A stretch of 49,427 bases of DNA, from contig CAYMTR010000021.1 of NCBI GenBank assembly GCA_964393405.1, forward strand, positions 1 through 49,427, in the 5' to 3' direction. The notes beneath the pieces were generated by a model. It was not told the DNA's origin. It ran no database searches and saw nothing but the letters and a program-made list of their open reading frames with translations. The translations under genes and the position numbers were made by a program. Below, piece by piece: positions 7,566 to 15,574 of this stretch (its first letter is position 1; each line of letters starts with the position of its first letter). This stretch comes from CAYMTR01 sp964393405 (lineage in GTDB: Bacteria; Bacteroidota; Bacteroidia; Bacteroidales; Prolixibacteraceae).

Positions 7566-7624
7566 AAATGAACAATTAAGAAGGGTGATTCATAAAAAAT
7601 AAATAACTATTTGAAAAAAATATT

Positions 7625-7632
7625 TATTTTTA
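7625..7632 (+). promoter_or_regulatory. Putative -7 box, PVPVP paralogue 3
   Basis: TATTTTTA followed by C, exactly 24 nt before the start codon. The leader from here to the ATG closely matches that of paralogue 1. Confidence 0.45.
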
Positions 7633-7656
7633 CAAAAACTAAAAAATCAATTCATT

Positions 7657-8346
7657 ATGAAAAAAATTTACTTACTACTTATTTCGTTTGTAGTAGTTAC
7701 TTTTACAATTACTAACACAAAAGCACAACATATAGTCGGTCTTCCGCATACTTTTAACAGTTCAACCCCCCTTAGTTTTATAGATTTGGACAATAACCGT
7801 ACTCCAGATTACGTAATTCAATTTGGTAACTGGGGTGAGGGTTTTTATGCTTGTTTAATTGAGAGTGCTATTGGAGGTAGCTTTTCTCAAACGCCCGGAC
7901 TGACTACCCCTGCGCGAAATCGAATTATAAGTGAAGCTTCAGAGTGGAACAGTGAACTTTACCTTTCAAAAATTTTAAGTACCGGTGATCTAATTTCTTC
8001 TACAAGTGTGAATTGGGTTGATGAGTCATATTTCTTCCGGAATACTCCACCAGCATCTCCTGCCCCTCTAGGAGGTACTTTTTACGATGGCGACTATGAC
8101 GGATATATTGGAGTATATTTTCTTGGTGACGACAATGAATTCCATTATGGTTGGATAAGTGTAACAATGGATGCAAGTGGTAGTTTTGTTACTTTAGGAA
8201 GTTCAGCGTATAATCCTTCTCCCGGACAACCTTTTACTGCAGGAGCCAGCGCTACGCCAGTTCCTGTTCCATTAATTGCAAGTATTTTAGGTTTTGGATT
8301 GATTGGCGGAGGAATCTTGCTTAAAAGAAGAAAAAGAAACAAATAA
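7657..8346 (+). CDS. Exported protein with PVPVP sorting tail, paralogue 3
   Basis: A 229-residue paralogue, the shortest of the three. The signal peptide (MKKIYLLLISFVVV...TKAQ) is encoded by DNA nearly identical to paralogue 1 over about 60 bp. The region from 8074 to 8355 is identical to 4261-4542 of paralogue 1. The middle (about residues 40-110) differs, keeping IDLDNNRTPDY, LTTPARNRII and KILSTGDLISS. The ectodomain and PVPVP, helix, KRRKRNK tail are as in the others. Its 3' flank, however, is that of paralogue 2 (247-bp exact repeat). The gene therefore looks like a mosaic of a paralogue-1-type coding region joined to a paralogue-2-type end, which suggests gene conversion or unequal crossing-over. 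Confidence 0.85.
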   Translation: MKKIYLLLISFVVVTFTITNTKAQHIVGLPHTFNSSTPLSFIDLDNNRTPDYVIQFGNWGEGFYACLIESAIGGSFSQTPGLTTPARNRIISEASEWNSELYLSKILSTGDLISSTSVNWVDESYFFRNTPPASPAPLGGTFYDGDYDGYIGVYFLGDDNEFHYGWISVTMDASGSFVTLGSSAYNPSPGQPFTAGASATPVPVPLIASILGFGLIGGGILLKRRKRNK

Positions 8347-8484
8347 TATTTTTCAAATTTTTTAAATCTGAGGATATTAAAAAAATCAAATTAAAAACCT
8401 CAACTTAGGGAATGGCTCCGGAGTTGGGGTTTTTTATTTCTGATATTCTTTTTTCTATTACAATATTTTCATTTCTGGACGAAT
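8238..8484 (+). repeat. 247-bp exact direct repeat, copy 2
   Basis: The second copy of the block at 7161-7407: 3' end of the PVPVP gene, terminator and about 50 bp of downstream flank. Beyond 8484 the sequence is unrelated to copy 1. Confidence 0.85.
8394..8434 (+). terminator. Intrinsic terminator after PVPVP paralogue 3
   Basis: The same hairpin and T-run as after paralogue 2, inside the exact repeat. Confidence 0.8.
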
Positions 8485-8679
8485 TGTTTTGCTTAAAAAC
8501 AGAAAAATTCAACAAAAAATACAACTGTTCTGCATAAAATGAGCAATTTTTGAAAAACAGGTTCATTTTTACCGTTTAATGGCTAAATCAGGTAGTTTAT
8601 TAAAGAAATCGTGCAGTTTAAACATTTTATTTTTATTTGATATTCCTAAAAAATAATTTTAGATTATTATTTATTTAGG
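8485..8679. other. AT-rich intergenic stretch
   Basis: No open frame of note and no clear hairpin. Its only role that I can suggest is as leader or promoter region for the small membrane protein at 8680. Confidence 0.4.
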
Positions 8680-8889
8680 ATGGAGACTACTAATACTAAA
8701 AAGTATTTTACTATGTCAAAAAAAGCAGGAATTTTATATGCCATATTACTTTTCGCAGCTGCAATTATGATTCACCTTGTAGCAGGTGAAAATGTTTCAA
8801 TACGGTATGAATATGTGTACATATTTATCGGACTCCTAGTGGGGTTTGGTGCACTGCTTATTCTTCAGCTTTTTTTGAAAAAGATTTAA
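8680..8889 (+). CDS. Small two-helix membrane protein (hypothetical)
   Basis: A 69-residue protein with two hydrophobic helices (about 16-35 and 46-65), a short polar N-terminus and a C-terminal LKKI. An internal ATG at 8713 (MSKKAGILYAILL) would give 58 residues and is an equally good start. I do not recognise the family. It stands alone between the PVPVP cluster and the sugar operon, with more than 190 bp on each side. Reality as a gene rests on the clean TM-loop-TM pattern. Confidence 0.6.
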   Translation: METTNTKKYFTMSKKAGILYAILLFAAAIMIHLVAGENVSIRYEYVYIFIGLLVGFGALLILQLFLKKI

Positions 8890-9106
8890 TACTCTTCAAA
8901 ATATTTATTGACTTTCGTCAAAACTAATGCTCATAAATCAGGCATTAATGTTTTGATTATTTGCATTTTTTATACCTTGCGTACGTTTTACACAAATAGT
9001 TAGTTTTTTTCAATTTTTTAAAGTTATTTTGCTTAGCATTGGGATAACTTTAAGAGGTATTTTCGCATAATAAATTCAGACTGATAATAACTTTATAAAC
9101 TAGATT

Positions 9107-10618
9107 ATGAATAACTCAATTAAGAAACTTACTTTTTGGGAGAAAGCAGGGTACGGGTGTGGTGACCTTGGCTCCGTTTTGTTCTGGCAGACCATAATGG
9201 TATATCTGCTTTATTTTTATACCGATGTATTCGGATTGACGGCAGCGGTGGCTGGCGTAATGTTTTTCGTATCGAGGGTAGCAGATGCATTGTTTGATGT
9301 TGTAATAGGAATGACCGCTGACCGTACTGAAACCAGATGGGGAAAGTTCAGACCTTATATACTTTTCGGTGCAGTACCTCTTGCCATTGCAGCAATTGCT
9401 GCTTTCACCGTTCCAAGTTTTGGAGGTACAGGTAAAATTGTTTATGCATACATCACTTTCATGATGTTCATGTTTTTATATTCAACAGTGAACATCCCAT
9501 ATACTTCTTTACTGGGTGTTATCAGCAACGACCCTGTTGACAGGACAAGTGCTTCGTCGTTTAAGTTTGTTGGCGCATACCTCGCCGGGATAATCGTTTC
9601 AGCAACAGCTCTTCCGTTCGCTAAAATGTTCGGCAAAGGTACTACTGAAATTGAAATTGCGCAGACCGGCTGGCAGACAACAATGATAATTTATGCAATA
9701 GCAGCAGTTTTGTTTTTCCTTATAACATTCTTATCTACAAAGGAAAGAATCAAGCCTATTGCAAAGGAAAAGACCAATGTAGGTCGCGACCTTAAAGACC
9801 TGACTAGTAATGTGCCATGGATGATGCTTTTTGCAGTGACAATTCTTTTCATCCTCTTCAACTGTATCCGTCTCAACGTTACTACCCACTACTTCAAATA
9901 TTACGTTGGCGAACAAGCTGTACCATGGCTTACTGCCATTCTAAATTTCTTCAGGGAATATATTGCTAATCCTATAATGGGAATCTTCGGAAAAGATAAA
10001 CTTGCATTATATGATGCAGGAGAAACATTTGGCTTTGAAACGCTGACATCAATATTTAATACTGTAGGACAGACACTTTCATTGATTGGTGTTCTTATTA
10101 TACCTTGGTGGGCAAAGACATTCGGCCGTAGAATGGGAACTATCATTCTTCTTGTGGCAGCTATTATATGTACCGGTTCATTCATTTTCTTCAAACCTGA
10201 AAATATATTCCTTATCCTCTTCTTCCAGGTAATCGGTTCAATTACCGGAGGTCCAATTTCAGCCCTTCTTTGGGTTATGTATGCCGACACTGCCGACTAT
10301 TCAGAATGGAAAACCGGTCGCCGTGCTACAGGACTTATATTCTCTGCTTCGATAATGTCGAACAAGTTGGGTTGGGCATTTGGTAGCATGATCGCAGCTT
10401 TCATTCTTGCAAGTACAGGCTTCGTTGCCAATGTAGCTCAAAACGCAGGTACACTTTTCGGACTGAAGGCCATGATGAGTATCATACCAATCATTGCAGG
10501 TATCCTTGCTCTTGTATTGTTGATATTCTTCTACAAGCTTGATGAAAAGACAATGAAGACAGTACAGGCAGATCTTGAGCAACGCCGTATAGATAGTGGA
10601 ATGGAACCTACAAATTAG
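9107..10618 (+). CDS. GPH-family glycoside/cation symporter (MFS)
   Basis: A 503-residue, 12-helix transporter of the glycoside-pentoside-hexuronide:cation symporter family (MelB/YicJ type) in the inner membrane. Hallmarks are the start TFWEKAGYGCGDLGSVLFWQ, the loop DRTETRWGKFRPYILFGAVP after helix 2-3, and late MYADTADYSEWKTGRRATGL, all family signatures. A polar insert lies around 270-310 (ANPIMGIFGKDKLALYDAGE), longer than in MelB. It is the first gene of an operon with GH130 and GH94 phosphorylases (41 and 24 bp gaps), so the substrate is probably a beta-linked disaccharide such as mannosyl- or glucosyl-glucose, or chitobiose. This stretch is visibly richer in G+C than the flanks. Confidence 0.92.
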   Translation: MNNSIKKLTFWEKAGYGCGDLGSVLFWQTIMVYLLYFYTDVFGLTAAVAGVMFFVSRVADALFDVVIGMTADRTETRWGKFRPYILFGAVPLAIAAIAAFTVPSFGGTGKIVYAYITFMMFMFLYSTVNIPYTSLLGVISNDPVDRTSASSFKFVGAYLAGIIVSATALPFAKMFGKGTTEIEIAQTGWQTTMIIYAIAAVLFFLITFLSTKERIKPIAKEKTNVGRDLKDLTSNVPWMMLFAVTILFILFNCIRLNVTTHYFKYYVGEQAVPWLTAILNFFREYIANPIMGIFGKDKLALYDAGETFGFETLTSIFNTVGQTLSLIGVLIIPWWAKTFGRRMGTIILLVAAIICTGSFIFFKPENIFLILFFQVIGSITGGPISALLWVMYADTADYSEWKTGRRATGLIFSASIMSNKLGWAFGSMIAAFILASTGFVANVAQNAGTLFGLKAMMSIIPIIAGILALVLLIFFYKLDEKTMKTVQADLEQRRIDSGMEPTN

Positions 10619-10658
10619 TTGATTTAGAAACAGATTAGAAAATTCAATATAAAAGACA

Positions 10659-11648
10659 ATGAGCAAGACAATTATTGGAAAAGCCCTTCCCAACATACCT
10701 TGGGAAGAGAGACCGGCAGGGTGTTCGGATGTGATGTGGAGATATAGCGGGAATCCTGTGATTGACTGGAACCCTATACCAAAAGCAGCACGAGTGTATA
10801 ACAGCGCAGTTGTACCTTTCAAAGGTGAATTTGCCGGTGCTTTCCGTGCCGATCAAAAGAACGGCAGGGCTACACTTTTTTCAGGAAAGAGCAAAGACGG
10901 ACTGAAGATTGACCTTGATCTTGATCCAATAGCATGGGTAGATGAAAAAGGAAATCCTAATCCTACAAGCTATGCTTACGACCCAAGGGTTGTAGAAATG
11001 GATGGTAAATTTTATATCAGCTGGTGCGATGATTTACACGGTGCTTCAATAGGGCTTGGGTGGACTGAAGATTTCAAAACTTTCGTCCGGATGCCTAACC
11101 CTCTAATGCCGTTTAATCGTAACGGTGTACTTTTCCCAAGAAAAATCAACGGAAAATATATGCTCCTCAGCCGTCCGAGCGACAGCGGGCATACTCCCTT
11201 CGGTGATATATTCCTGAGCGAAAGCCCGGATCTTATTTACTGGGGCCGCCACAAACATGTTATGAGCAAAGGAGGTTCAGGCTGGTGGCAGGGAACAAAG
11301 ATAGGTGCAGGTCCTGTTCCAATCGAAACAACCGAAGGATGGCTGTTATTCTATCACGGAGTATCAGGAACATGCAACGGATTTGTTTACAGCTTCGGAG
11401 CAGTAATTCTTGATATCGACGATCCGTCAAAAGTACTTTATAGAACGAGGGATTACCTTATGACACCTGAAAAACTTTATGAAACATCAGGATTTGTGGC
11501 AAATGTATTGTTCCCGTGTGCAAACCTTTATGATGCTGAAACAGGTAAAATAGCAATTTATTACGGCTCTGCCGATACATATACTGCAGTAGCTTTCTGT
11601 CAAGTTGATGAACTTTTGACTTACATCAAGGCAAATTCGGAAGTCTAA
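10659..11648 (+). CDS. GH130 family beta-mannoside phosphorylase
   Basis: A 329-residue five-bladed beta-propeller glycoside phosphorylase of family GH130, cytosolic (no signal peptide). Family marks are WRYSGNPVIDWNPIPKAARV, YNSAVVPF, AYDPRVV (Asp108, in the position of the proton-donor Asp), LFPRKINGKYMLLSRPSD, and WWQGTKIGAGPVPIETTEGW followed by LLFYHGV. The length fits the roughly 330-residue GH130_2-like enzymes (mannooligosaccharide or Man-GlcNAc phosphorylases) better than the roughly 390-residue mannosylglucose phosphorylases. It cleaves a terminal beta-mannosyl link with phosphate to give mannose 1-phosphate. The neighbouring transporter and GH94 enzyme make phosphorolytic use of imported disaccharides likely. 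The exact acceptor is not decided by sequence reading. Confidence 0.9.
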   Translation: MSKTIIGKALPNIPWEERPAGCSDVMWRYSGNPVIDWNPIPKAARVYNSAVVPFKGEFAGAFRADQKNGRATLFSGKSKDGLKIDLDLDPIAWVDEKGNPNPTSYAYDPRVVEMDGKFYISWCDDLHGASIGLGWTEDFKTFVRMPNPLMPFNRNGVLFPRKINGKYMLLSRPSDSGHTPFGDIFLSESPDLIYWGRHKHVMSKGGSGWWQGTKIGAGPVPIETTEGWLLFYHGVSGTCNGFVYSFGAVILDIDDPSKVLYRTRDYLMTPEKLYETSGFVANVLFPCANLYDAETGKIAIYYGSADTYTAVAFCQVDELLTYIKANSEV

Positions 11649-11672
11649 AATAACTCATTAAAGAATTATATT

Positions 11673-14066
11673 ATGCAATACGGACATTTCGACGATTTAA
11701 ACAAGGAATACGTAATCGACAGACCCGATACACCAAGGTCGTGGAGCAATTATTTAGGCTCAACTGAATATGGAGCTATTATAACCAACAATGCCGGAGG
11801 GTACAGCTTTTATAAATCGGCAGCTCAAGGCCGCTTCATGAGGCTTCGCTTTAACTCTACCCCGATGGATCAGCCGGGAAGATATTTCTATGTTCACGAT
11901 CGTGACAAAAAAGACTACTGGTCAGCTTCGTGGCAACCGGTAGGAAAACCACTTGAACAATACAAATCGGTTTGCCGCCATGGTACGGCTTACACAATCA
12001 TTGAATCGGAATACGATAAAATCAAAACTGAATCGACATACTTTGTTCCTCTGGGCAAGGCAGTTGAAGCATGGATGCTGAAAGTTACCAACAACGACAA
12101 AGTAAAGAGGAATCTGAGGGTGTATACTTTTGTTGAATATGCAAACAATTGGTACCAGCAGCAAGATTTTGGTAATCTTCAATATACGCAGTACATTCTG
12201 AAAATGGATGTTGTTGATGGTATAATAGACCATGGTATCAATGTAAACCTTGCTGACGATACAGGTGATTTTCAACATCATGATGGAAGCCGCCATACAT
12301 TTCTTGCACTCATAGGAGCAAAAGCATCAGGATATGATACAGACCTCAACCAGTTCCTTGGCAATTACAGGGCTTACCATAATCCTCTTGCTGTAGAAAA
12401 AGGTGAATGTGCAAACTCACTTGCTTATGGTGATAACGGATGCGGAGTATTTCAGATTGACATAGACCTGAACCCAGGAGAATCAAAGGAACTTGCGGCA
12501 CTAATGGGAATTGGGAAAGCAGCAGTACAAGGTAAGGAAGCAGTAAAAGAATTCAGTTCAGTAGAAAAGCTGAAAGTTGAATTTGAGGCAGTGAAAACCA
12601 GCTGGCACAAGCGTCTTGAAGGTATGTGGATTGAAACTCCGGATGCCGAGTTCAACAGTATGACCAATATGTGGAGCCCATTCAACTGTCTGATGACCTT
12701 TGCATGGTCGAGGGCAGCAAGCTTAGTTTACAGCGGCGAACGTGACGGTTTAGGCTATCGCGATACAGTACAGGATATGCTTGGAGTATTCCATACAATA
12801 CCTCAGGAAGCAGGTGAAAGACTTGAGCTAATGATAACAGGTCAAGCTTCAACGGGAGGGGCAATGCCGGTGGTTAAACCATTTGCGCACAATCCAGGAA
12901 AAGAAAAATGTCCTGATGAACAAGAATACCGTTCCGACGACTGTATGTGGTTGTTCAATAGTATTCCGGCCTATGTAAAAGAAACCGGAGATGTTGATTT
13001 CTACAAAAAAGTATTTCCTTTTGCCGATAAAGGAGAAGCAACTGTTCTTGGCCACCTTAAAAGAGCGATAGAATTCAGTATGAAGAGAAGCGGTACTCAT
13101 GGACTACCATGCGGCTTGCTTGCCGACTGGAACGACTGCCTTGAATTGGGTCATGACGGGGAGACAGTTTTTGTTGCATTGCAATTGCGTTATGCATTAA
13201 AAACTTATATTGAAATAAACGAGAAATTCGGAAGCAAGGAAGAGATAGAATGGGCAAATTACCATTTGAAAACTCTTGATGAAAATATTGACAAGCACAC
13301 CTGGGATGGTGATTGGTATATGAGAGCTTATAGAGCTGATGGTTTGAAATACGGTTCGAAGGACAATGAAGAAGGAAGCTGCTGGCTGAATCCACAATCA
13401 TGGTCAGTATTAAGCGGTCATGCTTCACCAGAAAAAGCCGAAAAAGCTATGAAGGCTGTAAAGGAAAAACTTTCATCGGATTGTGGTATTGTTATTTGCG
13501 CACCTCCGTATGTGAAGATCAGCCATAAAATAGTCAAAGCACCATTGTTCAATCCGGGAATGAAAGAAAATGCTTCAATCTTCTCTCATACGCAAGGTTG
13601 GGCTATCATTGCCGAGACAATGCTTGGGCATGGTGAGCAAGCTTTCAAATACTATAGAGCTTTCATGCCTGCCGCATATAATACCAAAGCTGAGGTAAGA
13701 CAAATAGAACCGTACGTTAACTGTCAATTTACGCACAGTGTTTACAGTCCGAGGTTTGGAGCAGCAAGGCTACCATGGCTTACTGGAGCCGCTACTTGGA
13801 GTTATTACACAGCCACACAGTATATTATGGGAGTTCAGCCGGATTATGAAGGATTGAAGATAGACCCATGTGTTCCATCAAGCTGGAAATCTTTCAGGAT
13901 GACCCGTCGTTTCAGAGGTAAAAACTTCAGTTTTGAAGTAAAGAATGACAACGGGGTTCAGAAGGGAGTTGTGAAAGTAATTCTCAACGGGGAAGAGCTG
14001 TCGGGTAACCTAATTCCGATTGGCAAGATGAAAGACAAGAATGAAGTTTTGGTGATTATGGGATAG
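11673..14066 (+). CDS. GH94 family disaccharide phosphorylase (cellobiose/chitobiose type)
   Basis: A 797-residue GH94 enzyme, cytosolic. The N-terminal beta-sandwich has the family start MQYGHFDDLNKEYVIDRPDT and NAGGYSFYKSAA. The (alpha/alpha)6 barrel has GLGYRDTVQDMLGVFHTIP, the catalytic segment ADWNDCLELG (DWND at 485-488), GMKENASIFSHTQGWAIIAE (phosphate-site region) and LPWLTGAATW, ending in a C-terminal beta domain with DPCVPSSW. It phosphorolyses a beta-1,4 disaccharide to an alpha-sugar 1-phosphate. Parts resemble cellobiose phosphorylase and others (FLGNYRAYHNPLAVEKGEC) chitobiose phosphorylase, so I leave the substrate open. It is the last gene of the operon and is followed by a strong terminator. 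Confidence 0.9.
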   Translation: MQYGHFDDLNKEYVIDRPDTPRSWSNYLGSTEYGAIITNNAGGYSFYKSAAQGRFMRLRFNSTPMDQPGRYFYVHDRDKKDYWSASWQPVGKPLEQYKSVCRHGTAYTIIESEYDKIKTESTYFVPLGKAVEAWMLKVTNNDKVKRNLRVYTFVEYANNWYQQQDFGNLQYTQYILKMDVVDGIIDHGINVNLADDTGDFQHHDGSRHTFLALIGAKASGYDTDLNQFLGNYRAYHNPLAVEKGECANSLAYGDNGCGVFQIDIDLNPGESKELAALMGIGKAAVQGKEAVKEFSSVEKLKVEFEAVKTSWHKRLEGMWIETPDAEFNSMTNMWSPFNCLMTFAWSRAASLVYSGERDGLGYRDTVQDMLGVFHTIPQEAGERLELMITGQASTGGAMPVVKPFAHNPGKEKCPDEQEYRSDDCMWLFNSIPAYVKETGDVDFYKKVFPFADKGEATVLGHLKRAIEFSMKRSGTHGLPCGLLADWNDCLELGHDGETVFVALQLRYALKTYIEINEKFGSKEEIEWANYHLKTLDENIDKHTWDGDWYMRAYRADGLKYGSKDNEEGSCWLNPQSWSVLSGHASPEKAEKAMKAVKEKLSSDCGIVICAPPYVKISHKIVKAPLFNPGMKENASIFSHTQGWAIIAETMLGHGEQAFKYYRAFMPAAYNTKAEVRQIEPYVNCQFTHSVYSPRFGAARLPWLTGAATWSYYTATQYIMGVQPDYEGLKIDPCVPSSWKSFRMTRRFRGKNFSFEVKNDNGVQKGVVKVILNGEELSGNLIPIGKMKDKNEVLVIMG

Positions 14067-14088
14067 AGATATTTCAGAAATAAATATA

Positions 14089-14126
14089 AGCCCGGGTTTG
14101 TTGATACATTCCCGGGTTTATTTTTT
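14089..14126 (+). terminator. Intrinsic terminator of the phosphorylase operon
   Basis: CCCGGG at 14091-14096 pairs with CCCGGG at 14111-14116 across a 14-nt loop, extended by flanking A/T pairs, and is followed by TTTATTTTTT. It sits 25 bp after the GH94 stop codon. Confidence 0.85.
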
Positions 14127-14156
14127 AATTGACAACCAATATTATCAAATCAAGTC

Positions 14157-14195
14157 CCATCTGGGCAACAGTATGGTAGAAAGATTGAGAGAAAC
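14157..14195 (+). repeat. Dispersed repeat: short hairpin plus conserved box, copy 2
   Basis: A short CCC-atct-GGG stem is followed by CAGTATGGTAGAAAGATTGA and GAGAAACCC. The box matches the copy at 848-888 at most positions, while the stem sequence differs but is again a small GC hairpin. Confidence 0.55.
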
Positions 14196-14405
14196 CCACC
14201 CTTGCCACTCCCGGGAGGGGAATGGAGTCTACATAATTGCTGCTCTACCATACTTGCACTCCTAAGGAGCTTGAAACAAAGAAAAATTCAAGGGGATAGG
14301 AGTGTGCAAAAAAACAATTTTTTACCTTTAAATTCAGGTAGTTCATCGATAATAGGTTCAGATTATTTAATAAATTACCGTTCATTTGTTTCAAAATAAA
14401 AAGCA

Positions 14406-15539
14406 ATGAAAAATATATTAAGAATAATAGTTACAACACTATCAACAATCATAGTAATTATCTCCCTTACAGCCTTAATCTTTTTTGGTTGGTTGAAGGG
14501 TGTTAGTCCTGGAAGAACAGAATTGATCCGTGATACCAGTAACAATGAGAAGGCAGGAAGCATTGCTGAAGTAAGAAAGATGGAAATAGGGGGAATTCGG
14601 CAATTGGTTGTTATACGGGGTGAAGACATCAATAATCCTGTCTTGCTTATGTTACACGGTGGGCCTGGAAGTCCTCAGATGCCATTGAACATACTTTACA
14701 ATAAAGAGCTTGAAAAGGATTTTATAGTAGTAAACTGGGATCAACGAGGAGCCGGGGGCTCATATTCAAAAGATATTCTAATAGAGACAATCACCATAGA
14801 ACAGATGGTTGAAGACACAAGGGAGCTTTCAACATATCTGATTGAAAGATTCCAAAAAGATAAGATATTCATTCTTGGCCATTCATGGGGTTCTTATCTG
14901 GGAATGAGGGTAATACACAAGCATCCTGAGCTTTATACAGCATATATTGGTATCGGGCAAGTTGCAGACCAGGTAAGAAGTGAGCAAATGAGTTACAACT
15001 ATGTATTAGGAGAAGCAAAAAGGGAAAACAATAAGAAAGCCATCAAGGAGCTTGAAGAAATAGGTTTTCCGGGTGATGACGGTTATAAGAACATGTGGAA
15101 ATCACTAATGATAGAAAGAAAATGGGTTATGAATTATGGTGGCGCAGCTTACGGGAAGAAAAAAATGGATCTGTTCAAAATGATAATCTGGCCTGTTTTC
15201 ACTTCGAGAGAGTATACGGTAAAAGACAAGTTCAACTATGTTAAAGGAATGAATCTCACACAGAATCTTCTTTTCGGCCCAATGATGAAACAGCCATTAA
15301 CAGAATATGCAAAGGAAGTTAAAGTGCCTATTTACATACTACAGGGCAAGCACGATTATCAAACATGTTTTGATGTAGCAAAAGGGTATTTTGATTCTTT
15401 GCAGGCGCCACAAAAGAAGTTTATAGAATTCAGCAAATCATCACATATGCTGCCTTATAATCTGGAAAAAGATAAATTTCATTCGATAATGAAAGAAATA
15501 AAGAATGAAAAATTTTCAATTGAAACGGCAGAAAATTGA
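14406..15539 (+). CDS. Alpha/beta hydrolase, proline iminopeptidase-like, membrane-anchored
   Basis: A 377-residue alpha/beta-hydrolase of the prolyl-aminopeptidase (S33) type. An N-terminal hydrophobic helix (about 5-28) should anchor or export it. The oxyanion-hole motif MLHGGPGSPQMPLN is followed by VVNWDQRGAGGSYS, both typical of proline iminopeptidases, and the nucleophile elbow is GHSWGSYLG with Ser160. The late acid is probably in ILQGKHDYQ and the catalytic His in KSSHMLPYNLEKDKF. Compared with cytosolic iminopeptidases it is longer, with an extended cap (about 190-290). The substrate is unknown. It stands alone, convergent with the histidine kinase gene 36 bp downstream. Confidence 0.85.
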   Translation: MKNILRIIVTTLSTIIVIISLTALIFFGWLKGVSPGRTELIRDTSNNEKAGSIAEVRKMEIGGIRQLVVIRGEDINNPVLLMLHGGPGSPQMPLNILYNKELEKDFIVVNWDQRGAGGSYSKDILIETITIEQMVEDTRELSTYLIERFQKDKIFILGHSWGSYLGMRVIHKHPELYTAYIGIGQVADQVRSEQMSYNYVLGEAKRENNKKAIKELEEIGFPGDDGYKNMWKSLMIERKWVMNYGGAAYGKKKMDLFKMIIWPVFTSREYTVKDKFNYVKGMNLTQNLLFGPMMKQPLTEYAKEVKVPIYILQGKHDYQTCFDVAKGYFDSLQAPQKKFIEFSKSSHMLPYNLEKDKFHSIMKEIKNEKFSIETAEN

Positions 15540-15574
15540 AGATTTGAAACGTGTAATATAAAATAGGTCTCAGC

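Larger units (their letters stand above)
14067..14405. other. Intergenic region with terminator and second dispersed hairpin-box repeat
   Basis: The gap holds the operon terminator, the second copy of the hairpin-box repeat (14157-14195), a CTCCCGGGAG inverted repeat near 14207-14216, and two similar CTACCATA/TATGGTAG-type stretches (14172-14179 and 14245-14252) that could pair across about 65 nt. I see no believable gene. A 65-codon frame from 14202 is low quality. Confidence 0.5.
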
